A DNA stretch of 64,000 nt from Ignelater luminosus. Lineage: Eukaryota > Arthropoda > Insecta > Coleoptera > Elateridae. The stretch spans positions 581,565 through 645,564 of the forward strand of contig VTPC01089963.1 in NCBI GenBank assembly GCA_011009095.1, read 5' to 3'. Made by a program: the position numbers and the translations under genes. Of this stretch, positions 1 through 11,165 are shown in pieces. Positions within the stretch are counted from its first letter, which is position 1. The number at the start of each line of letters is the position of its first letter. The notes below the pieces were generated by a model, which made no database searches, had not been told where the DNA came from, and saw nothing but the letters and a program-made list of their open reading frames with translations.

Positions 1-919
1 CTACTATTGACGAAAACCAAATGTAATATTTAGATCATCATCAACATTAGACATCAATGGCTGTTCTGTTTTTTTTCCAAAATACAAGCGTAGCTTCCAA
101 AATTTAAAAAAGATCAAATTAGGTGTGTAATAACTGACAAATAAAATAAATAACTGTGGACGGTACAGATCCATTTATGGTCCTATGATAAAGAGTTTTC
201 CCTCTTCTTCAGTACTGTTTATGAACTTCCTCTCTCTTCTATTATTTTAGTCTTGTCGAAATCGTTTTTCATATTTTTTTTTCTTTCCTTTATCTCGGTT
301 AAGTTTCTTCTTTTCTCATGTTTATTTTCTTTATGTACCTATCTACTTACTTGCCTTCCAGATTGGTTTGACCCCGCAGTTTCCAGACTCTTAATTCCCT
401 AGGACAATTCGACTCTGGGTATCATAAGCTAACTTGCTTACTTACTTCTCACTTTTCCATTTCTCTCTCCTCTTTATTTTTTCTGTATTTAGTCTCTTTT
501 AGACCTTTTTTCACTACAATGTTTATTTTCTTGCACCTTCTTTCTGATTCCTGTCTTTTCCTCATCCCCAATCTCGTTTGTCTCTTATTTCTCTTCCCAC
601 ATTTTCTTTTCGTTCTTTCTGATCAGTTTTTTCTGTCATTTTGTTTTTTTTCCGTTTCTCTTCTTTCCCTTTTCTTCATTTTTGTTTTATTTCTATTTGA
701 TGCTCTTGTTTCTGTTATTGTTTTATACTCTGGATGTGACCCACTTAATATATCGTCTCATTGCATTTTTTTTCGATTTTTTTTTCTCATATTTCTCCAT
801 TACCATTGGGAATCTTTTGATTTCAAGTGCAAGATTAGCAGACTTTACTCTTCAAGATTTAACCAAATTTATTTTTCTTTTGAATTTGTTATTATTTTCG
901 TTTCTTTATTTATTAAATA
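1..919. other. pyrimidine-rich non-coding stretch
   Basis: The plus strand is strongly T/C-rich from about 180 to 900, with long runs of T and CTT/TTTC. Open frames occur here only because T-rich DNA has few stop codons; their products are runs of F, L and S with no domain. The reverse strand is purine-rich and could be a decayed LINE ORF1, since ORF1 regions elsewhere in the window are equally purine-biased, but no motif supports that. No gene is seen. Confidence 0.5.
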
Positions 920-2117
920 CAGGGTCTTCTGTAAATATCAATAAAGCTTTAGGTAGTGGCCTTCCTCAGCCTCTTAGGATACCAAAATTGAAAACACGAA
1001 TGTTCCAACGTACTTAGATTTGTCACACGAACCAAAAAACAAAATTTAAACTTGGCAGCGCTGCTTCAGGCCAACGAATGAAACATATCCCTCCAAGGAG
1101 ACATTGAATTTGGAAATATATCAAATAAGTACGCTACTAAGTGATTTGCAAAATAAATTACCGCTCAAGCTGGATCAAAAATATGTTATTAAAAAAATAC
1201 AAGCGCAGTTAATTTATCACCGATATTCTTGATATCAAATTAGGCTATTAAGTTTATAATTTTATAGCTATTGGGTCCACAAATAAAACTCAAAAGTAAA
1301 TAAAAAATTAAAACGTTATTCCATTATTGCACAGACGTTTCGTACGTACATGCATACAGTTACGAATTTAATATTAAAATACATTGTGAACTTAAATATT
1401 TAATTCCAACAAACCTTGTTAACTTGATTATTACAGGATTAAATTAACAATAATAAATTGTGTTACTTCAATTTAATCTACATGTTCAAATCGTCTTCCT
1501 TCAGCTTCACAACATTTTCTGGCTTATGTTAGAACAGTTTCCTAATTACCATTACAACTACCGAGGACCCAAATCATGTCTATTTAATTATTCATATTGC
1601 ATGGCAAGTCTAAGAGAAAACTAAATATTATGAAATCAAAATAACTAACTAAATACAAACAAATTAACAACTTTTAGAAGTACAACATTATTCGAGTACA
1701 GGAACCGAGGTATCGCAAGAAATCAATTTTAGTCCTGTTTTAATGGACCAACTTGAAAGAATTGCTGGCAACTAATTTCATCGGATTTATCAATATACCC
1801 AAGACTTGCTTGTTTGTCATATCTAATTTTTTTTGGTAAGAATTCGATTTCTAACAACATCTTCAAAAATAGAAATCTAACAGTTCTGTGCTTTATCAAG
1901 CGTAATTGTTGTTTCAACAGATTCATTTCTTGAATTGGTAATGGCGTCATTTGGATTTGATTCTTTGGTTCCTGTCTATTTAGTGTTATAGATGTTAACT
2001 TCTGATCAGTTATACAAGAAAACTAAGCTGAGGAAGAATTTTCTTGTTGCAGATTTGCAATAATTTATAAAAGAATATGTTTACCTGATGCTTTATTGGC
2101 ATTTACGGGACACCCTG
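920..2117. mobile_element. TA-flanked inverted-repeat DNA element (~1.2 kb)
   Basis: The left end reads TA-CAGGGTCTTCTGTAAAT. The reverse complement of the right end reads TA-CAGGGTGTCCCGTAAAT. The match continues about 40 bp inward through CAATAAAGC and AGGTA. Dinucleotide TA lies at both edges (918-919 and 2118-2119). A CAGGGTG-type end with a TA target duplication fits the Tc1/mariner superfamily. The interior is AT-rich. A 73-codon minus-strand frame at 1729-1950 lies inside, but I cannot link it to a transposase. Probably a non-autonomous or heavily decayed copy. Confidence 0.6.
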
Positions 2118-3480
2118 TATGTCTATAATTTTTACTCGCCATAAGTATAAAATAATGTACATATTTTTATGATTTCTCTTATATTTGGACGAAATTAAGG
2201 CCGGCCCTAAGTAGGCGAGTCGTCAGCTGGCGGCTTTTCGGTAATCACTCAATAGGTGGGGAGCAAGGGGGGCTCAAAGTTGAAAATCTTGCACTTTTTG
2301 AAAACGAAAAATCAAAATAACTCGAGAACGAGTGGGCGATTTTGACCAAAGCTTAAGGTTCTTGAACTATTCTGTGCTAACCGGTGACACCTAGCGGCGA
2401 AAATGGACAAAATCGACTGGAACCTTTTGGGCAGGCTTAGCGATTTGGGACCAAAGTGCTAGCGTGTAGAGCCCCCAAGGAATATTTTGTCTCCGTCAAT
2501 TTTAAATTTGGGTTTATTGTCCTCCGTGAAGGGAGGGGGAATGGAGTCGTCCTCCGGTTGAGTGTCTTCATTTACGTCAGAAGCCGCTACGATTCGGTCG
2601 CTAGAGGGCGCGACAGGTCAAACTAAAGCTCCTAGTTCAGAAACTATTAGGGGTATGGAGATCTGGTTGTCGCCAATTGACGCAGCTTTGCGAGCACCTT
2701 GGCAGGATAGGTGAGACAATCTGATGAAAAACAAAAAAATCCTGAAGTTCTCCAAAGACTCACATTAAAACCGCCCGGGGTGGTCTGAGCAACATGATAT
2801 TCAAGATCTGTGTTCCAACACTGCTTATCTATCCACTCGGAAAAACCCCGACTCGATTCGGTTAACTTCGTTCTGTTTCTCCATAGCATACTAAGATCCT
2901 ACTTAAAAAATTGTAACTCTGTTAATTATGATCCGATCGAGCTTCTAAACTACAGAGTATTAGTATTATCAGGACAAAAAGCTTAGGTGGATACCTGTAG
3001 CGTTCTCCCTTTTTTTGGGGTTGATTAGAAGAAAAAACGTAATTTACCTTCCTTTGGGCCATTTTGGAGCAGTTATCCGACTTCATATGGAAATATAGTT
3101 GTAACTTCTTGATGCGCCGCGAAATGAGGAACAAAAAAAGTTCCAATGCACTTTTTTCTACAAGGTCATCTTCTAGACTGAAAACGCAAAAAACTGAAAG
3201 TGGTTCAAATACGAATCTGGAATGAACATCCGTTGAGCTGCAGAGACGAATATTTCGCAGTATATGTACTTTAGTGACCTATACGTGATTTTGTAAGCAA
3301 ATTCCGAATCTTTCCAAAGAGAGCCTCGAAACCTAAGAGGGGTGCCGTTCCCTTTCTATCCCTTCTAGCGCCGTTATCTTTGCTGAGATTCGGCATGTAG
3401 CTTTCCCAAACCTTTAGCATTTCGCCTCTACGGTTAAAATGACTGGAAAAACGTCACGGATAGGAAATTCTACAATATCT
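2118..3480. other. unassigned intergenic or intronic DNA
   Basis: GC content rises between 2190 and 2640 and around 3330-3430, suggesting old repeat pieces. I cannot match any part to a protein family. Short minus-strand frames at 2647-2889 and 2922-3146 carry no recognisable motif. Confidence 0.4.
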
Positions 3481-3599
3481 TGTGAATCTTGCGAATTCGG
3501 TTTTCTTCCTCTTGTAGGCTAATGCCTGTTTCTACCAACTTCTGGGTCCTCATTCGATGTTGAGATCCACGACTGTTTCTACCTCTTAGGGGATTTTCC

Positions 3600-4860
3600 A
3601 ATTGGTCTTCGTGCCGTCGCGAGTAATTTTTGCTATTCTGTCGTTGGTCATTCTAGATACATGTTCGTTCCAGTTCCTTCTGCGCTGTCTCATTCACTTT
3701 ACAATATCCTGTACATTACATTCGTTTTTGATGTCTGTGTTTCGTCTTCTGTCAAGTAGCGTGTTCCCCGTTGTTCTACTCAGTATCTTCATCTCAGTTG
3801 TGCATAGTGTAGAGTTTGTTCTGGTATTATCTGCCCTCATCATTGTTGGGTGTATGCATGTTTTATTAATGCGTGACTTTGTTTCAGTTGTCATATGTTT
3901 ATTCCATATAACACCCTGTATGCAGCCTGCTATTGTTAGTGCTTTATTCGTTTGTTTTTCAACTTCTTTATTTCTGTTTTGTTAGGATGAAATGTTTACC
4001 TCCAGGTAATCAAAGGACGTTACTTGCTCAATTGATTTATCCTCGATCACTAATTTGCATCTAAGCGCCTCTTTAGCTACGACCATTGATTTTGTTTTGT
4101 TTGTAGAGATTTCTATGTTATAGTTTTGGCTGGCTAGGTAAAAGGTGTGCACCAGTCTTCGTAACTCATTCTCGTTATCAGACACTAGCACTGCATCATC
4201 TGCACAGCATAGGATTTTTACATTTCCATTATTCAATGGATAGCCTTGTCCCACTTTCTTTACTTCTTAAATAGTCTAGTCCATTATTAAATTAAATAGC
4301 AGAAGGCTTGAGGAGTCCCCTTGTCGTTTGGCTGTTGATATTGGTATTTTTCTGGTAAGGCTTTTATTGACAAACATGTAAGTGCTTGTGTTAGTGTTTA
4401 GTTCTTCAATTATTTTTACAATTTCATTTGGTATTCATTGGTTTTTCATTATACGTAGAGCATCTTTTAGTTTGACTTTGTCAAATGCTTCTGTGAGGTC
4501 TACGAAGCATTTATAAGCTAGTTTTGAGTATTCTATTGCCTGGATGAAGATGGCGTCTGTCGTTGAGCGGTTTTTTTCGAAAGTCCTGCTGTTCTTCTGA
4601 TATACCGTGGTGCGTGTTGATGATTGATGTCTCCGATCACCTTTGTAAACAGTTTCATGGTAGAGCAGTGTAGAGTGATGCCTCTGTAATTCTCCTGTTT
4701 CTTTTTGTTGCCTTTCTTAAATATGGGTATCGTGATGCTTTCTTTCCAATCAGGGGGATTTTCCCAGTTGTCGTTATTTTTTGGAAGAGCGTCGAGAGTT
4801 GTTTTGCTAGTTCCTCTCCCCCGTATTTTATCAATTCGTTAAGAAGCTCAGTTAGTTAGT
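3600..4860 (-). pseudogene. LINE reverse transcriptase and C-terminus, frameshifted
   Basis: The clearest piece is 3982-4254: KILCCADDAVLVSDNENELR is the catalytic A/C/YADD box, followed by NIEISTNKTKSMVVA and a thumb motif. Upstream (4260-4860), minus-strand pieces of the fingers and palm can be read in shifting frames. Below 3980 a tail containing NEHVSRMTNDRIAKITRDG matches the usual C-terminal end of these LINEs. Several frameshifts and stops are present, so no active enzyme is encoded. Confidence 0.75.
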
Positions 4861-4919
4861 TTGCTAATGGTATTTTGCATCAAGTTTTCATTCATTCGAT
4901 CGGATGTATCTTCATCTTC

Positions 4920-5330
4920 TTACTTGTCTTCATGTTCCATTGTTCTTTCTTCAGCGTACATTTTTTGGAAGTATGTTGTCCATTTTTCTTTCGTTATTGT
5001 TTCGTTGGTCTCTTTTCTGCATCGTCTTAGTATTTCCCATATCCTTTTTTGCGTTCCATAGGGATCATTCTCCATCTCGTGAGAAAGATCTGTCCTGTAG
5101 TCTGACTTAATTTGTCTTATTTCGACGTTGGTTCTGTTTGTTATTGCCAGGTAGTTATTGCGGTCTTTTTGTGCGTCTGATGTTTTGTATTCGCTGTATG
5201 CATTGCGTTTTTTTTTTGTTAGTTCTTTCACTCTTGGGTTGTACCATGGTTTATGTTTTGTTCTGCTCGCATTGCTTACTTTCTTGGTTTCCAGTGCCTG
5301 TTTTGCTGTTTCTTCGATGTTGTTTTTCAT
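4920..5330 (-). pseudogene. LINE linker between endonuclease and RT
   Basis: A 136-codon minus-strand frame, very rich in K, R, E and T, contains KPWYNPRVKELTKKKRNAYSEYK and IWEILRRCRKETNET. Such a charged region joins the endonuclease and reverse transcriptase of RTE-like LINEs. It sits between the endonuclease (5508-5893) and the RT fragments below 4900, in the correct order. Quoted as separate short motifs; overall the frame is not independent coding sequence. Confidence 0.7.
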
Positions 5331-5507
5331 TTTGTTCCGGTTTTTTTCAACACCATCCTCTCTCGCTCTATTTCTCGGTGTTGGATTTTGTCTCTTAGGC
5401 TGTTTTTGTCAAGTTTCTTTGTCGATTCGTCTCTTAGTAGTTCAATGTTTAATTTTTCGGTGTTTATAGTTGGAGCCTTTTTCTTCTGTTGTAGTTTGCC
5501 AATCTGA

Positions 5508-5893
5508 TCATATATTTGCGGATGTTAAGCTTCTTACGTCTGACATCTTTGAGGGGTGTACTGCTCTATTGGTCACTATATAGTCAATGATTGATGTTTG
5601 TTCTCTGGAGTTAGTCCATGTTATTTTGTATCGTGTTTTATGCTTGAATAATGTATTGCTTATTCTTAATTCATCATGTGTGCAGCAGGAAATCATTGCT
5701 TCCCCATTTTCATTCAGTTCTTCTTCGTTGAATCGTTGTTTTATGCTGTTTATTGCCTCAGTGCCTATTCTTGCATCGAAGTCGCCCATTATTAGTGGTT
5801 TTTCTTGTTTGGGCGTGCTATCTATTGTGTTCTGGAGTGTTTCGTAAAAATTTTCTGTTTCGTCGCTTGGATTGCCGACGTCAGGTGCGTATA
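5508..5893 (-). pseudogene. LINE endonuclease, C-terminal half
   Basis: The minus-strand frame opens with VYAPDVGNPSDETENFYETL, then carries IMGDFDARIG (the GDFNA catalytic motif), SNTLFKHKTRYKITWTNSRE and QTSIIDYI. The final SDH motif expected about 20 residues later is lost by a frameshift and stop. The upstream part of the domain lies beyond the inserted element at 5894-6792. Confidence 0.8.
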
Positions 5894-6016
5894 CAGGGTG
5901 GTCCAAGATTCCGCTCTAGTAAGATAATAGCTTTATGTTAGGAAATAGAAACAAATTGAGAGCAGAAAGCAACACGGTGCCTCTGGAAGCATAACCTAAG
6001 AATATTTTGAATTATA

Positions 6017-6076
6017 CAGGGTGTTCGACTTGTTTGTGGCAGCTTCTTACTTTATTTTTCCAAATGGAACACCCTG
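6017..6076. repeat. 60-bp terminal-repeat-only mini-element, TA-flanked
   Basis: CAGGGTGTTC at 6017 and its complement GAACACCCTG ending at 6076 face each other across about 40 bp, with TA on each side (6015-6016 and 6077-6078). The ends belong to the same general CAGGGTG class as its host element but are not identical to them. It may be a nested, almost completely deleted element. Confidence 0.55.
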
Positions 6077-6691
6077 TATATTACTTCAGTTTTGGATTTC
6101 CTATTACATTTAGATTCATTTTTATTAACCATATGTGTTTTGAAAAAATTTAGTTTTACATTGTTTTAGAAATTTTGAAATATCTCTGGAACTAAACAGA
6201 ATACGAAGATACGGTTTTATAATCGTGTCAAATACGGGTTGCTACATCAATTGTGTTACATTTAATCTTCAATAATGGATAACTTGATATTTTTAAATAG
6301 AACGATATGAAAATTTTTGTATAATCAGACTTAAAATTCAATTTTCTTTCGTTTTTATTTAATGGTCTTTGGGTCTATCTGCGGTGGTTTAAGCGTTATT
6401 TTATAAAAACGCTAATTTTGTTAATTTAAATAACCACATTTAGTAAAGAGAGCTGTGCTTAGAAACAGTAGTTGCAACTAACATTTGAATTATGCATACG
6501 TACATGTAAATTTATATTTTTTTGTTTTGAACAAAACAAAAGAAAGAAACTTGAGCAATTTTTAATAGAACAGTACCTACTACTACATTACATTTTGCAG
6601 GTCATCTTATAGGGCCATGACGACCAAGTCATCGTCAATGCGCATTATTAAGATAGTTTGTAACGTGACGAATGCGCTGGTGCGCCATCGT

Positions 6692-6770
6692 GTTGAAAAA
6701 TTAGTGTACTTTTTAAGCACAGCCCTCTGCTTACAAAATACAGTACAACAAAATACACTAATTTTTCAAC
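6692..6770. repeat. hairpin with 17-bp perfect stem
   Basis: GTTGAAAAATTAGTGTA (6692-6708) is perfectly complementary to TACACTAATTTTTCAAC (6754-6770), with partial pairing continuing inward (GTACT...AGTAC, AAGCA...TGCTT). The left arm is part of the transposase relic encoding TLIFQ on the minus strand, so the right arm is probably an inverted duplication of that fragment. Confidence 0.7.
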
Positions 6771-6794
6771 TGCAGAATCTTGGACCACCCTGTA

Positions 6795-7120
6795 TACTGA
6801 ATATATGTATCTTTCCTTTCCCTGCGTCAAGCGTTATTTTTAGTATTCGTTGGTTCACGTAGCTGATGTCTTCTAAGTTTCTTTCGCAGCAGCTTGTTAA
6901 TAGTAGTCCGATTCCTGCCGTCGCTCTTTTCTCCTTCTCCGCGCCACTGTATATGAGTATGTATCCTGGTACTTTACAATTTCTTTTCCCTTTCTTTTTT
7001 GTTTTGCTTATGGCACAGACACCTATTTTGTGGTGTTCTAGTTCTGGTGTTAATTCTTGTTCTGTTTTGTTTCATGACATTAAGTTCCAGCAGGCTATTC
7101 TTAATATATATTATTTTTCT
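6795..7120 (-). pseudogene. LINE endonuclease, N-terminal half (interrupted)
   Basis: The minus-strand translation runs from a WNLMS motif near 7090 through IGVCAISKTKKKGK and KVPGYILIYSGAEKEKR to ISYVNQRILKITLDAGKGKI and HIFS. This is the N-terminal half of an exonuclease-endonuclease-phosphatase fold, the nicking domain that primes LINE insertion. Frameshifts break it near 7000. It stops at the TA target of the inserted DNA element at 6793-6794, and its continuation lies at 5893 and below. Confidence 0.7.
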
Positions 7121-7344
7121 TCGATGCTGCTTTCTTCTGGGCTCTTTTTGTTGCCTTGTTTCCATTATTCATTGTCTTTTTTCTCGCCGACTTCGTCGGT
7201 ATTTTTACAAGATAGGTTGCTGGTTTTGCCTCAACTCTCCTCCTTTATCCGGGCTTGGGACCGGCACTGGCAGTGACTGGGCTACTCTATCCACACAGCG
7301 GCTACCAGAGGCGGGTTCGTCCTATGAACTTGAAACTTTAACCA

Positions 7345-8869
7345 TAGTAAAGAGAAAGTTATAAATATTTAAAAATTTAATACGCCCTTTTTTTCGAAAA
7401 ATCACTCGTTGTACGTGAAAACGATGACAAAGTTTAGGTGTGCGATCGGGAGGTCCATAGGAGCGTTACCGGGGGATATTTCTTGCTATCGAATATTTTA
7501 TACTTAAGTGAGGGCTGTACCAAGAGTTATCGCAGGCAGTTATTAGGCCGTACGGTACAACTCGATTATTTTTACTTTTTAGTAAATTTATTAATCATTA
7601 GCGTTTTGAATTATTTTAATCTACAGCTAGGAGGCTAAGGGACTGTGTATCACAAAATCAAAATAATTTTTGAAATAATTCTGCGGCAGCCGTTGTTATA
7701 TAGTTTCCTACGTTGGAAAGAAGAAATGAACACCTAAATTAAAAAATGATTTTATTAAATAGAAATAAAAATACATTCTTATTTATATACTTTAGTATAG
7801 CATTGAGAATGAAACTGTAGCAGTTTGAAGTGTTTGATCGATAGAATTATTACAAAAAGTTAGTAAGAATAATAATAAGAAATTAAATAAAATCTTGAGG
7901 AAATAAATTCAAGTCGTTGATAAAACATTAAGGGACTATTTTGCAAGTATTCTATTTAACAAACGTTTAAGTAAAAAAAAAATCCTCAATGTATTATTAT
8001 AGGATTATTTTAGAAAGCTGATCAAAAACGTGAGGTGGAGATGATTTCCTGTGACCTAAACGAAAACTATGTTATTTAAAAAAAAATTATTTATTTTCTT
8101 CGATATGCAGATTTTGTTAATTAGTACATATTTTCTGCTATATTAACCAGGTATTCCAATATTCCAATTAAATAGAAAGCCATGAAATGTAAAACGTTAT
8201 TGATGGAATAAATCCAGGTATTTAGTATTTTTTTTTTATATTTAGCTGCAGGCATTGATGCGAAGAAAAATTGAATTGTAGGATATCATTGATATTGACC
8301 ATCTCTCTGTTGGAATTCTTGCAATAAATTAAAAAGTATTATTTAATACAATATTTTATTAATTTCTTGAAGGTGAAAGTTATTAAAATATTATTCCTTT
8401 TTTTAATTCTTGCTCGTTATTTTCATAATACCGTAGCTATAATAAAAGAATAAAATTACATAAAACGAGCAAATTTAACCAGACAGATATAATTCGAACT
8501 GTTACGGGTTACGATTATGAGTATTATGTCCAAGTGCATAATAATAATAATTGTTTAAAAAAAAGCGAATTCAGGACAAGGTTAGAAACCTTATATCTTA
8601 CACTTTTTTTCTTATTTTGTTGTAGGTGGACTTAATATTTATTTACATTTGTGTTTGTTTTTGCAAATATATGTAAATAAAAATAAAAAATGATATAAAG
8701 AATGTGAACTTGAAAAGTGAAAAGAAGTTCATATTAAATCCTACGTTTTCTTATATATAGTAAATATATAATATTTTTAATTTTGTTAAAAAAAGACACA
8801 CACACCAAATAAAGTGGGTCTTACGAACTATAATTAAAACGAATTTTATAAATAGAAAGTGTTTCAAAA
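7345..8869. other. AT-rich DNA without recognised features
   Basis: Very AT-rich, with many short homopolymer runs. A 66-codon plus frame at 7438-7638 has no motif. If the candidate exon at 8870 is real, this would hold its promoter and 5' UTR, but no convincing core promoter motif can be picked out of so AT-rich a background. Confidence 0.4.
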
Positions 8870-8929
8870 ATGATGGCTCCAAGGAATTCTACGCCTATCA
8901 TTGAAAAAGAGATCATATGCACGTACAAG
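8870..8929 (+). CDS. candidate first coding exon (possibly of the WDR62/MAPKBP1-type gene)
   Basis: ATG ATG opens 20 codons (MMAPRNSTPIIEKEIICTYK) that end in AAG followed by GTAAAA, an acceptable splice donor, in phase 0. An in-frame TAA lies 21 nt upstream of the first ATG, so the start is bounded; the second ATG has the better context (G at +4). The codons are less AT-biased than the flanks. The next exon I recognise (31256) also begins in phase 0, so joining them keeps the frame. That link, over a 22-kb intron, is inference: the short peptide has no diagnostic motif and the frame reads on past the donor as AT-rich sequence. Confidence 0.35.
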
Positions 8930-10970
8930 GTAAAATTTTACTTTTTAAAAAATCGATTATTAAATCTAATAAATAACATTGTAAAAAATATAATTAGACT
9001 TTTAACACCGTTATTAACGCTACTATTAAATTGTTTTTTTGCTACTAACTTAATATTTAATAAAAGTATTTTTTCAGTAGGCGTTATTTATTGGTATTAT
9101 ATTGCGTATTATGTATAATTTTAGATGTTCCGTTCTTTAGAGTTTCAATAATAATTAATTACTAACAATTAATATTTTAATTATTCGTATGAATTAAATA
9201 TTCATGGTCAGCATTTAAAAATGGAATTTACAAGTGGGGTTAATTGCATTTAAAAAATGATAATTCCAATTTAAAAATCACATATTTCAAACTACTATTA
9301 AAAATTTGAAATATTAAACAATTTCTCATTAACTAATTGAAGATCTCAATAAAATTTGAACAGGTGTATAATAAAGATCGACCCACCTCTTTATACAATT
9401 TTGTTTAATGTAAACTCGTTTTATAAATAATAAATAAATAATAAATTGATATTACAAGTACCTGACATTATCATATTGATTTGGTAATGTGTGGTTTGTA
9501 ACTAGTTATTTCCGTATAACAAATTATTCTAAGCTGCTTTTGTTGGTTCGAAAATTGCTTTTTAATGGCTTGTCAGATTTTAGAGGCTAATTCTCAGATT
9601 TATAAGTTCAGAATGAAGTGCACTTTTTCTAATTTTTCGAAACAATTTTAATTTGCAAAATTACAGTAAATAATAGGCACATCCGGCCACCAGAAATTTC
9701 TTTATACATTTTTAAGGAGTAAAAGCGTTTTGTTTTTGTTCTTTCTAAGGAAATACCTTAGATATGAAGTTATAAAATCACGAACCGTGAATGAATATGT
9801 AATATCTAGCTCATTTACTTAGTTAATGAAATTACTAAGGTTCTTTTGAAATTCCTTCCTTGAACGTCCTCAAAAGAAGTGTCAATTTTGAAGTTTAAAT
9901 TCTGAAATCAAGTCGATTAAAAAAAATGACTGTTAAATTTTTAATCTCAATTCTAGTAAAACCAATCATACCACCATCTTGAGATAATAACACTACATCA
10001 TCAATATAAATAGAAAAATAGTTTGCGTTACTGCAATCATCTAAAAAAGTTTCTAGGTATTTTGCAATTTAATAAAGCACAACCTCTTTCGTGAACGTCT
10101 TTGTTCTTTATGTAAATTTTTATGTAACAAGTTCTTTTTTATCTTTCCTATGTTACTTATAACTAGGTATTTCGTTTGTTTTCGGAATTACATTTATATC
10201 CCCGAGGCTCCTTTGTAAAGTTCGTGCATGCAGCCGCAATGATGACAAAGGTCAAGTGTGTTCAAGTTAAAACGAAGTTTAGGGTATATATGCGACCCGA
10301 AGGTAGCAAAAAGTTTTTGAATTTTTCAAGCATGTCTTATTAGAAAAAAAAGACTGGAGAATCTAAGGAAAAATCTACCATGATAATTCTACTCAAAAGT
10401 AGGAACGCATAAACTGGAGAGAGAAAAAAAAGTAAAAAGTTAGGTATTTCTCGTAAAAGCTTCTCGACCGAATATAGGTAACGCTTCTAATAGAATAAAA
10501 TACTATAATACTCGTTTTGGGTACTTACAGCGTGTCTCGCGAAAAAGACAATTTTCTCGTAAATCTTGCTGGTTTTTAAAATATTTTATGAACTCAACAA
10601 GGTAACTGTAATGATATTTGGTAACACTACTTTAACTAATTTTTTTGAAACCGGAATGGTATTTGTTGTTTCTATTCGATTGTCTTGTGATTATGTTAAT
10701 TGATATTATAACCAAAGAGGAACTAGAATGCATGGTAGGAAGTTCTGCTCCAAATCGGTTAAGATTTGATTCAGTACTTACTGGCAATATTCCTAACCTA
10801 AACTAGATTAGCTAACACAGAAAATTCTACGTTGGGAAAAATTTCAAGCTTGCAGTCGATTCACTTGAAACTACGATTGTCTCATTAAATAATTATTTTA
10901 AGATCAAAGTTGTATCTACATGGAAATCTTTGTTGTTCTATTGTTTTCATTTGAACTGTATAACATCAAA
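8930..10970. other. AT-rich, probably intronic DNA
   Basis: Long AT-rich stretch with no recognisable coding sequence. A TACAGCGTGTCTCGCG motif near 10527 resembles the outer end of a Tc1/mariner-type element but has no visible partner. Otherwise nothing stands out. Confidence 0.4.
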
Positions 10971-10971
10971 G

Positions 10972-11165
10972 CAGGTTGACCTATCAATGAACCTAAAGAA
11001 AACCAAAGTAATGACCAATTTTGGTATGAACACTTAGAATGGAGATAAAAGTGAAGAAAGACTTGGTTCAGGTCTCTAAACACTTATACCTGGGCCAGTT
11101 AATAATGTTTGATAAAGACATCCAGACTAAAGAAGTGAAATTTGAGAAATTATCTCCATCTCGAT
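10972..11165 (+). pseudogene. reverse-transcriptase scrap of an RTE-like LINE
   Basis: A short plus-strand piece reads DLSMNLKKTKVMTNFGMNT, then after a frameshift KHLYLGQLIMFDKDIQTKE. These are the RT region just after the YADD box (LSMNLKKTK) and the YLG thumb motif of RTE-like elements. Neither the catalytic box nor the flanking domains are present. It is an isolated relic of a LINE lineage different from those at 3.5, 20 and 46.5 kb. Confidence 0.65.

Larger units (their letters stand above)
5894..6792 (-). mobile_element. TA-flanked Tc1/mariner-like element inserted in a LINE
   Basis: Terminal inverted repeats CAGGGTGGTCCAAGATTC (5894-5911) and its exact complement (6775-6792) are flanked by TA at 5892-5893 and 6793-6794. 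Near the right end the minus strand reads TLIFQHDGAPAHSSR (6663-6703), which fits the second-aspartate region of a Tc1/mariner DDE transposase. The rest of the transposase is gone, so this is a deletion derivative. The insertion splits a LINE endonuclease cleanly, so it is younger than the LINE. Two smaller structures lie inside: a 60-bp inverted-repeat unit (6017-6076) and an 80-nt hairpin (6692-6770). Confidence 0.85.
3480..7340 (-). mobile_element. broken RTE-like non-LTR retrotransposon (LINE), minus strand
   Basis: Reading the minus strand from 7340 down to 3480 gives, in order, a 5' leader, an apurinic-type endonuclease, a basic linker and a reverse transcriptase with a C-terminal tail. 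The endonuclease begins near 7090 with a WNLMS-like motif and carries MGDFDARIG and SIIDYI. The linker holds KHKPWYNPRVKELTKKKRNA. The RT carries ADDAVLVSD and, further on, a YLG-like thumb motif degenerated to YLE. The frame shifts several times, so the element is dead. A TA-flanked DNA transposon (5894-6792) sits inside the endonuclease; removing it restores the coding sense HIFSVYAPDVG. EN-RT order and motif style resemble the RTE group; the clade is inferred. Confidence 0.85.

Noticed and set aside
519-1017. Two overlapping plus frames of 141 and 111 codons
   Set aside because: They come from T-rich DNA; the products are low-complexity F/L/S/I with no domain or splice signals.
1729-1950. 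Minus frame of 73 codons inside the 920-2117 element as its transposase
   Set aside because: No catalytic or DNA-binding motif could be identified; only position suggests a link.
4861-5941. Several plus-strand frames rich in F, C, L and S
   Set aside because: They are the antisense of the minus-strand LINE, which has the recognisable motifs.
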